A DNA stretch of 64,000 nt from an uncultured Bacteroides sp. (GCA_944321495.1 CALULP010000012.1:1-64000); one strand, 5' to 3'. Shown: positions 25,813 to 35,291, counted from the stretch's first letter. Notes: a model not told the origin generated them from the sequence alone. A program made the numbers and translations.

Positions 25813-26490
25813 ATGAAAATCTTGATTGTGGAAGATGAGCAGAATCTGCGCGAGACCATTGCGGATTCTCTCCGGAAAGAAAAGTTTGTGATAGAAACCG
25901 CAGCCGACTATTATGCTGCCCTCGACAAGATAAACGATTATGATTATGATTGCATCTTGCTGGACATCATGCTGCCCGGAGGAAGCGGGCTCGACTTGTT
26001 GCGGGAATTGAAACGTTTGCGCCGGAGCGACAGTGTGCTCATCATCTCGGCCAAGGATTCGTTGGATGACAAAGTGGACGGCTTGGAGCTGGGTGCCGAT
26101 GATTACCTGACCAAACCTTTCCATCTGGCTGAGTTGAACGCCCGGGTCAAGTCCCTCATCCGGCGCAGGCAGGCCAAGGGCGACCTTTCCATCCGTTTGG
26201 GAAACCTGTCCCTGTTTCCCGACAAACGCCAGGTGGAGGTGGAGGGCACGCCTCTGCAGTTGAACCGCAAGGAGTTTGACTTGTTATATTACTTTGTGGC
26301 CAATCCGAACAGGGTTATCAATAAGATGAGCTTGGCGGAGTCGGTGTGGGGGGATAATATAGACCAGGCTGACTCATTGGACTTCATCTATTCGCAAGTG
26401 AAAAACCTGCGCAAGAAGCTCAAGCAAGCCGGTGCAACGGTGGAGCTGAAGGCTGTATATGGATTCGGGTATAAACTGACGGAGTTATGA
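25813..26490 (+). CDS. OmpR-family response regulator
   Basis: A 225-residue cytoplasmic regulator. The receiver domain (1-120) has the acidic pair VEDEQ, the phosphorylated aspartate at residue 51 (CILLDIMLPG) and the lysine of DYLTKPF. The C-terminal OmpR/PhoB winged-helix domain has LNRKEFDLLYYFVANPNRVI and ends VYGFGYKL. It overlaps the sensor kinase gene by 4 bp (ATGA). The 22-bp palindromic array upstream is a candidate binding site. Confidence 0.94.
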   Translation: MKILIVEDEQNLRETIADSLRKEKFVIETAADYYAALDKINDYDYDCILLDIMLPGGSGLDLLRELKRLRRSDSVLIISAKDSLDDKVDGLELGADDYLTKPFHLAELNARVKSLIRRRQAKGDLSIRLGNLSLFPDKRQVEVEGTPLQLNRKEFDLLYYFVANPNRVINKMSLAESVWGDNIDQADSLDFIYSQVKNLRKKLKQAGATVELKAVYGFGYKLTEL

Positions 26491-27803
26491 TAGGCTGGAA
26501 ACGTGGAAAGGCTGCCGGAGGGCGCATCAGGTTGCTGCGTTACACCTACCGTAAGTTGTTGGCATTATCTTTGCTGCTGATGGCATTGTGGGGTGTGCTG
26601 TTTTATTATGCCATTATGGAAGAGGTGGTGGATGAGACGAACGATACCCTTCGCAATCAGGCCCATCTGCTCATCAAGCGCGCCTTGCGCGACCCCTCCA
26701 TGCTCGATGCCGAAGAAAATCCGTTAGCCATGTATCACTTCCGTCCCATTTCGGAGGCGGAAGGGCTTCGCCATCGCGAAACCTTATATGACTCTACTGT
26801 CTACGTGGAGATTGAGGACGAGAATGAACCGGTGCGTGTCATGAAGACTGCTTTCCGTATGAGCGACGGGCAATTTTACGAGCTTACCCTGATGGTTTCT
26901 ACGTTGGAGCGCGATGATATGGTGCGTGCTATCTGCTGGTATCTGGGCGCTTTGTTCCTGTTGTTTGTCGTTTGTACCTCTTGGGGCATCAAGCGGGTGC
27001 TGAAAGATGTGTTCCGCCCTTTGCATAAACTTCTGGCCTGGCTGCATGACTTGCATCCCGGCAAGGAAGTCCCGCCACTGGATAATCCTACCCATATCCG
27101 GGAGTTCCAGCAATTGAGCGAGGCGGCGGTGGCCATGGGAAACCGTAGTTACAAGGCGTATATTGAACAGAAGCAGTTCATTGAAAATGCTTCCCACGAA
27201 TTGCAGACCCCCCTTGCCATTGTGCGGGGCAAAGTAGAGCTGTTGGCTGAAGGGGAAAATCTTACAGCCAAACAGATGCAGGATTTGGACGAGATATATG
27301 CTACTTTAGGACGGGCCGTGAAGTTGAATAAGTCGCTTTTGTTGCTTTCGCGCATTGAAAACGGGCAGTATGCTGAGACGGAGAATGTCTCGCTGGACGA
27401 GGTGCTCGACCATCTTTTGCCAGACCTGATGGATATTTATGAAGACAAGCATGTACGTATGGAGCGTTGCAGGGATAAGGAGCCTTTTGTAATCCGTTGC
27501 AACCATTCGTTGGCCCAGATACTTGTGACTAACTTGGTGAAAAATGCCCTCTTGCACAATCATGAGGGAGGAGAAATCCGTATAACTACTTCCCCGGCTT
27601 TTATGTCGGTGGAAAATTCCGGTGAGGCGCCTCTCGATGCCGGGCGCCTGTTCGAACGTTTTTATCGGGGGAGTGGCCGCAAAAAGGATTCTACGGGCTT
27701 GGGGCTTGCCATTGCCCGTTCCATCGCCCATTCCGCATCTTTGGACTTGGAATATGAATGGCATGACGGTATGCATGTCTTTAAGCTTGTTAAAAGAAAT
27801 TAG
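26487..27803 (+). CDS. Sensor histidine kinase
   Basis: A 438-residue membrane kinase that pairs with the regulator before it. There are two membrane segments (about 24-46 and 151-171) with a periplasmic sensor part of about 100 residues between them. A HAMP-like linker follows, then HisKA with ENASHELQTPLAIVRGKVEL (phosphorylated histidine near 236) and HATPase with NLVKNALLHN and STGLGLAIARSIA. The signal is unknown. The PepSY-like secreted protein downstream could be part of the same stress response. Confidence 0.93.
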   Translation: MIGWKRGKAAGGRIRLLRYTYRKLLALSLLLMALWGVLFYYAIMEEVVDETNDTLRNQAHLLIKRALRDPSMLDAEENPLAMYHFRPISEAEGLRHRETLYDSTVYVEIEDENEPVRVMKTAFRMSDGQFYELTLMVSTLERDDMVRAICWYLGALFLLFVVCTSWGIKRVLKDVFRPLHKLLAWLHDLHPGKEVPPLDNPTHIREFQQLSEAAVAMGNRSYKAYIEQKQFIENASHELQTPLAIVRGKVELLAEGENLTAKQMQDLDEIYATLGRAVKLNKSLLLLSRIENGQYAETENVSLDEVLDHLLPDLMDIYEDKHVRMERCRDKEPFVIRCNHSLAQILVTNLVKNALLHNHEGGEIRITTSPAFMSVENSGEAPLDAGRLFERFYRGSGRKKDSTGLGLAIARSIAHSASLDLEYEWHDGMHVFKLVKRN

Positions 27804-27918
27804 AAACAGTACTGGCCGGTTGAATTTCCAGAATCTTTCCCATTTTGGTACCGATTTTTGTCGTGGAAGATTCAATTTGTCTTAGTGTCAATTTAATGAT
27901 AATAAACAGGGTGAAATA

Positions 27919-28362
27919 ATGAAAAGAAACATTCTGATACTTTTTTCAGTTTTTGCTTCACTATGTTTTCCGGCGCGGGCGGATGGCATAGTCACTTTTG
28001 ATTCCAAGCAATTACCTTCTAAGGCTCGTATCTTTCTCATGGAACATTTTCCTGAAGCGCAAATCTCGCATATTAAAATTGAAAAAGAGTTTTTGCGGGT
28101 GAGCAAGTATGAAGTGTTGTTGACCAATCGTACAGAGGTAGAATTTGACCGGGATGGGGAATGGCTGGAAGTAGAGTGTGACCGCATGCAAGTGCCTGAA
28201 GCCTTGATTCCTGCCTACGTGTCCGAATATTTGGGAAAATATTTCCCGGATGCTTGGGTCGTGAAGTTGGAGCGTGACCGAAGAGAGTTGGAAGTGGATT
28301 TGGACAACGACCTTTCGCTGACTTTCAACCACAAAGGCAAATTGGTGGATATTGACGATTAA
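27919..28362 (+). CDS. PepSY-like secreted protein
   Basis: A 147-residue protein with a signal peptide (RNILILFSVFASLCFPARA) and a PepSY-like fold: two repeats about 60 residues apart, each with a helix then strands (LPSKARIFLMEHFPEAQISH, then IPAYVSEYLGKYFPDAWVVK). Such proteins are common in Bacteroides and lie in the periplasm; their role is not settled. It follows a two-component system after 115 nt and probably is regulated by it. Its stop codon lies in the stem of the terminator at 28357-28389. Confidence 0.82.
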   Translation: MKRNILILFSVFASLCFPARADGIVTFDSKQLPSKARIFLMEHFPEAQISHIKIEKEFLRVSKYEVLLTNRTEVEFDRDGEWLEVECDRMQVPEALIPAYVSEYLGKYFPDAWVVKLERDRRELEVDLDNDLSLTFNHKGKLVDIDD

Positions 28363-28389
28363 AGGGGATGACATGCATCCCCTTTAATC
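28357..28389. terminator. Two-way terminator, PepSY-like gene / prs
   Basis: GATTAAAGGGGATG (28357-28370) and CATCCCCTTTAATC (28376-28389) make a perfect 14-bp stem with a 5-nt loop between convergent genes. The stem includes the TAA of the PepSY-like gene. Confidence 0.8.
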
Positions 28390-28414
28390 AATTATGAATA
28401 GACAAAGTGTCTCT

Positions 28415-29353
28415 TTAAATAATGTATTGTGAACTGATGGATTCGTTGTTCATCACCCTGCGGATGGTTTCGGCAAACATATCGGCTATGCTTAATTGTT
28501 TGACTTTATCGCACTTCTTAGAGTAGGGAATGCTGTCTGTGAATACCATTTCGGTCAGGGCGGATTCTTGTACCCGGAATGAGGCCGGGTCGGACATGAC
28601 GCAATGGCTGGCTATGGCACGTACTGACTTGGCACCTGCTTCCATCATGATGTTGGCAGCTTTGGTAATGGTACCCGCAGTGTCTACAATATCGTCTACC
28701 AATACTACATTCTTATCTTTTACATCGCCTATAATTTGCATTGAACCTACTACATTGGCTCTTTCGCGTGTCTTGTTGCATAATACCAAAGGAACTCCCA
28801 GGTATTTGGAGAACGTGCTGGCGCGCTTTGAACCGCCAACGTCGGGAGTCGCAATGACCAAGTCTTCCAATTTGAGCGATTCGATGTAGGGTAGGAACAC
28901 GGTAGAAGCGTACAGGTGGTCGACCGGAATATTGAAAAAGCCCTGTATTTGGTCTGCATGCAGGTCCATGGTTATTAAACGGTCGATGCCTGCTACGGAA
29001 AGCAGGTCGGCAACCAATTTGGCGCCGATGGAAACACGTGGCTTGTCTTTGCGGTCTTGGCGTGCCCATCCGAAGTAGGGGATGACTGCTACGATGCTTT
29101 TTGCCGATGCGCGTTTGGCAGCATCAATCATCAGCAACAACTCCATTAAATTGTCGGAGTTCGGGAATGTCGATTGTACCAGGAATACGTGTGCACCACG
29201 GATGGATTCTTCGTAAGAAACAGCAAATTCTCCATCGGCAAAGTGGGTGATGTTCATATTACCCAGTGGACAATTAAGGCTTGCGCAGATTTTCTCTGCA
29301 AGGTACTTCGAGTTGGTGCCCGAGAATACCATAAAAGGTGCTTTTTCGCTCAT
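28415..29353 (-). CDS. prs: Ribose-phosphate pyrophosphokinase
   Basis: Makes PRPP from ribose 5-phosphate and ATP, for nucleotide, histidine and tryptophan synthesis. 312 residues. It has the flexible loop with FGWARQDRKDKPR, the metal site TMDLHADQIQGFFNIPVDHL and the PRPP loop VVLVDDIVDTAGTI. Single gene with its own promoter. Confidence 0.97.
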   Translation of the reverse strand: MSEKAPFMVFSGTNSKYLAEKICASLNCPLGNMNITHFADGEFAVSYEESIRGAHVFLVQSTFPNSDNLMELLLMIDAAKRASAKSIVAVIPYFGWARQDRKDKPRVSIGAKLVADLLSVAGIDRLITMDLHADQIQGFFNIPVDHLYASTVFLPYIESLKLEDLVIATPDVGGSKRASTFSKYLGVPLVLCNKTRERANVVGSMQIIGDVKDKNVVLVDDIVDTAGTITKAANIMMEAGAKSVRAIASHCVMSDPASFRVQESALTEMVFTDSIPYSKKCDKVKQLSIADMFAETIRRVMNNESISSQYII

Positions 29354-29392
29354 GTGTGTATGAATAGATGTTTACCTGTTTGGAATTTTTTG

Positions 29393-29400
29393 CAAAGGTA
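29393..29400 (-). promoter_or_regulatory. -7 element, prs promoter
   Basis: The minus strand reads TACCTTTG, 39 nt before the ATG at 29353. Confidence 0.6.
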
Positions 29401-29509
29401 TGAAAAAACGGTAACAAACATGAAATTTGCCGGCTAAAAGTTATGTCATCCGGTAAAACACATCCTTATTCTTTCTCAAGAGAACCGGTGAAAAAACGGT
29501 TCCTTGAAA

Positions 29510-29541
29510 TTTGGAGGTAAAGAAAAAAACACGTTACTTTG
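29510..29541 (+). promoter_or_regulatory. Promoter of paaK-ACT (-33/-7)
   Basis: TTTG at 29510-29513 and TTACTTTG at 29534-29541 are 20 nt apart. Start near 29548, an 80-nt leader. Confidence 0.55.
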
Positions 29542-29627
29542 CAAATATGTGGATGAATTTGTTTCCCAGATTCTTCCACAAGTAATGAACTTTTTTATTG
29601 ACAGAAAATTAATACCACGGACGAAAC

Positions 29628-30926
29628 ATGATTTGGAATGAGAGTATTGAGTGCATGGACCGGGAAAGCCTTCGGAAAATACAAAGCATTCGTTTGAAAA
29701 AAACAGTAGAGCGCGTTTATCACAGCACTCCTTTTTACAGGAAAAAAATGCAAGAGTTGGGCATCACGCCGGACGACATCAACGACATCAGTGACATTGT
29801 TAAGCTTCCTTTCACTACGAAATATGATTTGCGTGACAATTATCCTTTTGGTTTGTGTGCTGTGCCGATGAGTCAGATTGTGCGCATACATGCTTCATCA
29901 GGCACTACTGGGAAGCCTACTGTGGTGGGGTATACCCGTAAAGACCTTTCGGTGTGGGCGGAATGTATCTCTCGTGCGTTTACTGCATATGGCGCTGATA
30001 ATACGGATATTTTCCAAGTTTCTTATGGTTATGGGTTGTTTACCGGAGGATTGGGTGCCCATGCCGGAGCCGAGAATATCGGGGCTTCTGTCATTCCAAT
30101 GTCGAGCGGCAATACCGAGAAACAGATTACATTGATGCATGATTTTGGCGCGACTGTATTGTGTTGTACGCCTTCGTATGCGCTCTATTTAGCGGATGCT
30201 ATCCGTGATTCAGGTTTGCCGCGCGAGGAATTCAAGTTGAGGGCTGGCGGGTTTGGCGCTGAGCCTTGGACGGAAAACATGCGCCGTGACATTGAGGAAA
30301 AATTAGGTATCAAGGCTTACGATTTGTATGGATTGAGCGAAATAGCTGGTCCGGGAGTAGGATATGAATGCGAATGCCAGCATGGTACGCATCTTAACGA
30401 AGACCATTATTTCCCGGAAATAGTCGACCCAAAGACTTTGGAACCTCTGCCTGAGGGTGAAACGGGTGAGCTTGTGTTTACCCACCTTACAAAAGAGGGC
30501 ATGCCTTTGCTTCGTTACCGTACTAAAGATCTTACGGCGTTGCACTATGACAAATGCCCGTGTGGGCGTACGTTGGTGCGCATGGACCGTATCTTAGGCA
30601 GAAGTGATGATATGCTTATCATTCGCGGAGTGAATGTATTCCCCACCCAGATTGAATCGGTTATACTGGAATTGCCCGAGTTTGAACCGCATTATCTTTT
30701 GTTGGTCGACCGTAAGAATAATACCGATACCATTCAGTTGCAAGTAGAAGTACGTCCCGATTTCTATTCGGACGAAATTAACAAGATGCTCGCTTTGAAG
30801 AAAAAACTTACTGCGCGTTTGCAAAGTGTATTGGGCTTGAGTGTGGATGTCCGTTTGGTTGAACCTCGTAGCATTGAACGCAGCGTAGGTAAGGCCAAGC
30901 GTGTGATTGATAACCGGAAGTTATAA
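29628..30926 (+). CDS. paaK: Phenylacetate-CoA ligase
   Basis: A 432-residue adenylate-forming enzyme that joins phenylacetate or a related aryl acid to CoA with ATP. It has HASSGTTGKPTVVGYTRKD (ATP loop), YGLSEIAGPGVGYEC and the hinge RSDDMLIIRGVNVFPTQIE. In Bacteroidales this gene serves formation or use of aryl acids from amino acids; no ring-opening paa genes are near. A small ACT-domain gene follows after 30 nt. Confidence 0.93.
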   Translation: MIWNESIECMDRESLRKIQSIRLKKTVERVYHSTPFYRKKMQELGITPDDINDISDIVKLPFTTKYDLRDNYPFGLCAVPMSQIVRIHASSGTTGKPTVVGYTRKDLSVWAECISRAFTAYGADNTDIFQVSYGYGLFTGGLGAHAGAENIGASVIPMSSGNTEKQITLMHDFGATVLCCTPSYALYLADAIRDSGLPREEFKLRAGGFGAEPWTENMRRDIEEKLGIKAYDLYGLSEIAGPGVGYECECQHGTHLNEDHYFPEIVDPKTLEPLPEGETGELVFTHLTKEGMPLLRYRTKDLTALHYDKCPCGRTLVRMDRILGRSDDMLIIRGVNVFPTQIESVILELPEFEPHYLLLVDRKNNTDTIQLQVEVRPDFYSDEINKMLALKKKLTARLQSVLGLSVDVRLVEPRSIERSVGKAKRVIDNRKL

Positions 30927-30956
30927 TATTGTATAAACTCATATTCTTAAAGAAAA

Positions 30957-31382
30957 ATGGTAGCAAAACAACTCTCAATCTTTTTGGAAAACAAGTCGGG
31001 ACGTCTTACTGAAGTTACTGAGGCGCTTGCCGAAGAAGGCATCAACTTGTCTGCCCTATGTATAGCCGAGAATGCAGATTTCGGTATCTTGCGGGGTATA
31101 GTCTCTGAACCGGATAAAGCTTATAAGGCCTTGAAAGAGCGTCATTTTGCCGTAAATGTGACTGATGTGGTCGGCATCAGTTGTCCCAATATACCCGGTT
31201 CGTTGGCAAAAGTGTTGCGCTATCTTTCAGACGAAGGGGTTTTTATTGAGTATATGTACTCTTTCGCCAATGGGCAAACGGCCAATGTCATAATTCGTCC
31301 CAATGATATGGAAAATTGCATTCGTGTGCTTACAGAAAAGAAAATAGACCTGTTGGCAGCCAGCGATTTGTATAAGTTGTAG
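30957..31382 (+). CDS. Double ACT-domain protein
   Basis: A 141-residue protein made of two ACT domains (about 3-66 and 70-141), each opening with the ligand loop pattern ENKSGRLTEVTEALAEEGIN and CPNIPGSLAKVLRYLSDEGV. ACT domains bind amino acids and control enzymes. It is co-transcribed with paaK, as in many anaerobes, so control of the ligase by an aromatic amino acid is likely, but inferred. Confidence 0.88.
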   Translation: MVAKQLSIFLENKSGRLTEVTEALAEEGINLSALCIAENADFGILRGIVSEPDKAYKALKERHFAVNVTDVVGISCPNIPGSLAKVLRYLSDEGVFIEYMYSFANGQTANVIIRPNDMENCIRVLTEKKIDLLAASDLYKL

Positions 31383-31531
31383 GCGAAAGCGGAAACGAAA
31401 GCAGAACCGGTCAAGGTAAATGAAATGCCGTTGGCTTTCCGAGGAAATATTTGCCTTCTCTTTAAAGGATAGGGGGCAAGTTTTTCTTCGGGAAGTAGAC
31501 CGCGTGTTTTTGAAAAATTAAGCCTTACACT

Positions 31532-31563
31532 TTTGTTTAATTCGTAGCGAACCCCTATCTTTG
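31532..31563 (+). promoter_or_regulatory. Promoter of bamD operon (-33/-7)
   Basis: TTTG at 31532-31535 and TATCTTTG at 31556-31563, 20 nt apart. Start near 31570, which rules out the ATG at 31572 in practice and supports 31593. Confidence 0.7.
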
Positions 31564-31592
31564 CGCATTATTTGTGCAAATCAGCCAAAGTA

Positions 31593-32396
31593 ATGAAAAA
31601 GAATATCCTGATAACTGTGCTTGTCGCTTTGCTTGTTTCCTCGTGTGGAGAATATAACAACCTGCTGAAGAGCACTGACTATGAATATAAGTATGAAGCG
31701 GCGAAAGGCTATTTCGCGAAAGGCCAATACACTCGTGCTGCGACCTTGCTGAATGAGTTGATTACGATATTGAAGGGAACTTCCAATGCAGAAGAATCGC
31801 TCTATATGTTAGGTATGTGTTACTATAATCAAGAAGATTATCAGACGGCAGCCCAGACTTTTATCCAATATTATAATGTATATCCGCGGGGCATTTATAC
31901 GGAATTGGCCCGTTTCCATGCCGGTAAGGCATTGTATCTTGATACTCCCGAACCGCGTCTTGACCAGTCGGGGACGTATAATGCAATTCAACAGTTGCAA
32001 TTATTTTTGGAATATTTCCCGGAGAGTACCCGAAAAGATGAAGCCCAAAACATGATATTTGCTTTACAGGATAAGTTGGTGATGAAAGAATATCTTTCTG
32101 CCAGGCTTTATTACAACTTGGGTAATTATCTGGGTAACAACTACCAGGCTTGTGTTATCACTGCCCAAAATGCATTGCGCGACTATCCGTACACCAATTT
32201 GCGGGAAGATTTGTCTATACTGATTCTTCGTGCCAAGTATGAACTTGCTGTGTATAGCGTGGAAGATAAGCGTATGGAACGTTATCGTGAAGCGGTTGAT
32301 GAGTATTATGCTTTTAAAAATGAGTTCCCCGAAAGCAAATATCTTAAGGAGGCAGACCATATATTTGATGAGGCTCAAAAAGTCTTACAGGATTAA
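31593..32396 (+). CDS. bamD: Outer-membrane assembly lipoprotein BamD
   Basis: A 267-residue lipoprotein on the inner face of the outer membrane; it delivers beta-barrel proteins to BamA. The signal ends in VALLVSSCGEYNN with the lipid-bearing cysteine at residue 16. The rest is TPR-like, with helical repeats such as YFAKGQYTRAATLLNELI and YYNQEDYQTAAQTFIQYY. An upstream in-frame ATG at 31572 is on the predicted transcription start and was not used. It is the first gene of bamD-rpoZ-DUF4293. Confidence 0.93.
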   Translation: MKKNILITVLVALLVSSCGEYNNLLKSTDYEYKYEAAKGYFAKGQYTRAATLLNELITILKGTSNAEESLYMLGMCYYNQEDYQTAAQTFIQYYNVYPRGIYTELARFHAGKALYLDTPEPRLDQSGTYNAIQQLQLFLEYFPESTRKDEAQNMIFALQDKLVMKEYLSARLYYNLGNYLGNNYQACVITAQNALRDYPYTNLREDLSILILRAKYELAVYSVEDKRMERYREAVDEYYAFKNEFPESKYLKEADHIFDEAQKVLQD

Positions 32397-32459
32397 GGAT
32401 ATGGTGAAAGAGAACGCGTGATAACAAATAATTAAATAGATTAAGGTAACATTAGATTT

Positions 32460-32795
32460 ATGGATTACAGAAAAACAAATGCTCCAACTACTACGGTGAC
32501 CCGTGACTTGATGAGTTTGTGTGAAGATACAGGCAACATCTATGAAACCGTAGCAATCATTGCCAAACGTGCCAACCAAATCAGTGTGGAGATTAAAAAT
32601 GAACTGTCCAAAAAATTGGCTGAGTTCGCTTCATATAACGATAACTTAGAGGAAGTGTTTGAAAACCGCGAGCAGATTGAGATTTCCCGTTTCTATGAGA
32701 AATTGCCCAAGCCTACGTTGATCGCTACTCAAGAGTATATCGAAGGGAAAATTTATTATCGCAATCCGGCAAAGGAAAAAGATAAATTGCAATAA
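32460..32795 (+). CDS. rpoZ: RNA polymerase omega-like subunit (Rpb6 family)
   Basis: A 111-residue protein with the Rpb6/omega core NIYETVAIIAKRANQISVEIK, which helps hold the beta-prime chain in RNA polymerase. The form is that of Bacteroidetes, with a C-terminal extension ending RNPAKEKDKLQ. It lies between bamD and the DUF4293 gene. Confidence 0.88.
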   Translation: MDYRKTNAPTTTVTRDLMSLCEDTGNIYETVAIIAKRANQISVEIKNELSKKLAEFASYNDNLEEVFENREQIEISRFYEKLPKPTLIATQEYIEGKIYYRNPAKEKDKLQ

Positions 32796-32808
32796 GTTTA
32801 GGGATAAG

Positions 32809-33264
32809 ATGATACAACGTATTCAATCTGTTTATCTTTTTGCCGTAACCGTTCTGTCGGTTCTTGCCATGTGCTTTCCTATAGGCCGGTTTATTGGGGC
32901 CGATGGCTTGACTCAGGTTTTCAAGCCTTTGGGGGTATCATTGGCAAATGGTTCAATGACATCTACTTGGGGGCTGTTTTGTATATTGTTGTTGGCTGCG
33001 GTAGTAGCGTTTTGTACAATATTCTTGTTCCGCAATCGTATGTTGCAGGTGCGTATGACCATATTCAGTAGTATCCTATTGGTCGGATATTACGTGGCAT
33101 GTGTGGTTTTTATTTTCGTATTAAAGAGAAATTTGGCAGATGCTTCGTTTCAAATAGGATGGGCGCTTTGCTTACCTGCAATATCTATTGTCCTCAACTA
33201 TTTAGCTTTTAGGGCGATTTATCGGGATGAAGTGATGGTACGTGCAGCCGATCGTCTGCGATAG
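32809..33264 (+). CDS. DUF4293 membrane protein
   Basis: A 151-residue protein with four hydrophobic segments, starting MIQRIQSVYLFAVTVLSVLA, as in the DUF4293 family of Bacteroidetes. The function is unknown. It follows the omega gene after 13 nt, an order kept in related genomes. Confidence 0.85.
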   Translation: MIQRIQSVYLFAVTVLSVLAMCFPIGRFIGADGLTQVFKPLGVSLANGSMTSTWGLFCILLLAAVVAFCTIFLFRNRMLQVRMTIFSSILLVGYYVACVVFIFVLKRNLADASFQIGWALCLPAISIVLNYLAFRAIYRDEVMVRAADRLR

Positions 33265-33307
33265 TCAATCCCTGTCCTGTATTTCTGTAAAAGAATAGAA
33301 TACTTAA

Positions 33308-33338
33308 AAAGAGATGCTTTCTATGCATCTCTTTTTTT
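33308..33338 (+). terminator. Terminator of bamD-rpoZ-DUF4293
   Basis: AAAGAGATGC, a 7-nt loop, and GCATCTCTTT followed by TTTT. A perfect 10-bp stem with T-run. Confidence 0.9.
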
Positions 33339-33350
33339 GTGTTTATATGT

Positions 33351-34289
33351 TTAGAGATTGGATAAGAACTGGATGATTTGTGTTACGTTGGTATCCTTCA
33401 GCAATACAACCTTGTTTTTACCTAAAAGATAAAGGGTAGGCATTGCCTTCAGGTCATATAGTTTCTTCATGGTAAGTACTTGCCCGGCGTCATACGCGTT
33501 AATCCATTCACGGGGAAAATCGTTTAAATATTTTTTCCATTCGGTTAAGTCTTCATCCGGATAAAGGCTGAGGACGCAGAGTTGCTTGTCCTTTACCATT
33601 TGCGAGATAAGCGTACTGTTTTCTAATTCATTTAAAGTTTCATGGCATGCATGGCAACCGGGGTTGTTGATGTAAAGTAAGACATACGGCGCTTTCAAGG
33701 CGTGTAAGGTTCCTTGTACCCCTGAGGCTAACGTGTATGTAAAATCGGTGGCGGTTGAGCCTTGCCGGTTCTTAAGTACCCACTCTAAATGGCTTTTGGA
33801 GCGGGTCTTTTCCATGTCATCCAATACCTGTGTTGCAAGTATGCTCTCTAATACCGGGATATATAGTTCTTCATTGCGCATGGGTGAATTGGGGTCATAC
33901 AGATACTTCTCGGCAAGTTCCATGAGATATAGGTAGCATTTCTTATGTTTGCCTTTGTCATTGAATGTGTTTTCCAAGGATGCTTTGGCAGTTGGATAAG
34001 GGACGAGTCTCATCAAGTCGATGTAGTTAACCCAAGCCTGTTCTACCATGTCAGGATGGTGAATGTAGTTGGAGTCTGCAAAGTTCGTATGCTCCCAATA
34101 GTGTTCTATAAGGTAGCTCGCCCGTGCTTCCGGTTTGGTAAGCATGGCCGGTATGGACGGCAGGGTAAATGTGGAGATGGTATCGGTGTGTGTCGTCTGT
34201 ATGTCGGCTGCTTGCGCTTTGTGGGATTTGTTCCCGCATGCGGTGCAAAGGCATACGATGGTTAAAAGCAGGTAAGTTTTGCGGTTCAT
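33351..34289 (-). CDS. DUF5106 / thioredoxin-like lipoprotein
   Basis: A 312-residue lipoprotein. The start at 34289 gives the signal KTYLLLTIVCLCTACGNKS with its lipid-bearing cysteine; the longer frame to 34331 only adds 14 residues before the signal. The N-terminal half fits DUF5106 (helical). The C-terminal half is thioredoxin-like with CHACHE as CxxC motif and the cis-proline segment LKAMPTLYLLG. It probably acts as a periplasmic thiol reductant or thiol isomerase of unknown target. Confidence 0.85.
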   Translation of the reverse strand: MNRKTYLLLTIVCLCTACGNKSHKAQAADIQTTHTDTISTFTLPSIPAMLTKPEARASYLIEHYWEHTNFADSNYIHHPDMVEQAWVNYIDLMRLVPYPTAKASLENTFNDKGKHKKCYLYLMELAEKYLYDPNSPMRNEELYIPVLESILATQVLDDMEKTRSKSHLEWVLKNRQGSTATDFTYTLASGVQGTLHALKAPYVLLYINNPGCHACHETLNELENSTLISQMVKDKQLCVLSLYPDEDLTEWKKYLNDFPREWINAYDAGQVLTMKKLYDLKAMPTLYLLGKNKVVLLKDTNVTQIIQFLSNL

Positions 34290-34324
34290 GGTGGTAAAAG
34301 TTGCTTTCTGAATGAATTTGGGGA

Positions 34325-34332
34325 CAAACATA
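34325..34332 (-). promoter_or_regulatory. -7 element, DUF5106 gene
   Basis: The minus strand reads TATGTTTG; start near 34318. Confidence 0.5.
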
Positions 34333-34375
34333 CGGATTTATTTCCTTTTTCGCATGGTTTTTCTTCCGAAAAACT

Positions 34376-34383
34376 TACTTTTG
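34376..34383 (+). promoter_or_regulatory. -7 element, MBL lipoprotein gene
   Basis: TACTTTTG, 38 nt before the ATG at 34422. Confidence 0.6.
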
Positions 34384-34421
34384 CGAAGGACATAAAATCT
34401 TAATTATAAATAGGAGATACA

Positions 34422-35261
34422 ATGAAACGTGCATTTTTTGTTATGGCCATGACTTTGTCGTTGGCAGGATGCGGACAGGCTTCGAAAGCTCCGCAAGTGG
34501 CAGAAACCGGAACGGCTACAGAATCCGGTGAGTTGAAAACTTTGCAAATGGAGGATGGCTTGAAAGTTACTTGGCTGCAAGACGTGGGCCGGAAACAATC
34601 GCGTAACATCTTTGCCGATGCGAGCGACGCCCTGGTTGATAGTTTGGGGCTTCAAGACGGTGTCCCTTCTACCATCAGCGCTTTTCTGGCGGAGAAGGAT
34701 GGCGTAAAGATGCTGTTTGACACCGGGCTGGGCAGGAAGGCCGGCCGGGTACTGCCATTGCTTGATTCGTTGGGCGTGCGTACTTCTGAGATAGACTACC
34801 TGTACCTTACCCATTTGCATGGCGACCATATCGGTGGGATGTTGGACGGCGACAAGGTGGAGTTCCCCAATGCCACGGTGTTCGTTTCGCGCATGGAGTA
34901 TGAAGGTTGGATGTCGATGCCGGACGACAAGAAAGCCCAAGTCGTGAAGACCTTCGGCGCCTATGAAAAGCAGTTGCGCTTGTTCGAGTTTGGGGATGTC
35001 CTGCCCTGCGGGGTATTGCCCATCAACGCCGTGGGGCATACGCCGGGGCACACGGTCTACCAGCTGGGCCGGTTGCTGGTGATAGGCGACCTGGTGCATG
35101 GGGCTGCGTTGCAGCTGGCCAATCCCGACATCTGCGCCTCGTTCGATGCGGACAAGGCGGCCTCGCGGGCTTCGCGTAAGCGCATCCTGGAGTATGCCCA
35201 CGACAACGGGCTGCTCATGGCCGGCATGCATCTGCCTGCCCCCGCCTTCCTGAAGCGGTAA
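34422..35261 (+). CDS. Metallo-beta-lactamase-fold lipoprotein
   Basis: A 279-residue exported hydrolase. The signal ends in LAGCGQ, so it is a lipoprotein. The metal sites are THLHGDHIGG (near residue 127), GHTPGHTVY (near 205) and the aspartate of IGDLVHG. This is the lactonase/glyoxalase-like subgroup and not a true beta-lactamase. The substrate is unknown. Base composition rises to high GC in the last 400 bases, as in the efflux operon behind it. Confidence 0.9.
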   Translation: MKRAFFVMAMTLSLAGCGQASKAPQVAETGTATESGELKTLQMEDGLKVTWLQDVGRKQSRNIFADASDALVDSLGLQDGVPSTISAFLAEKDGVKMLFDTGLGRKAGRVLPLLDSLGVRTSEIDYLYLTHLHGDHIGGMLDGDKVEFPNATVFVSRMEYEGWMSMPDDKKAQVVKTFGAYEKQLRLFEFGDVLPCGVLPINAVGHTPGHTVYQLGRLLVIGDLVHGAALQLANPDICASFDADKAASRASRKRILEYAHDNGLLMAGMHLPAPAFLKR

Positions 35262-35291
35262 GCAGATGGGGAGCAGGCAGGGGCAAGCGCC

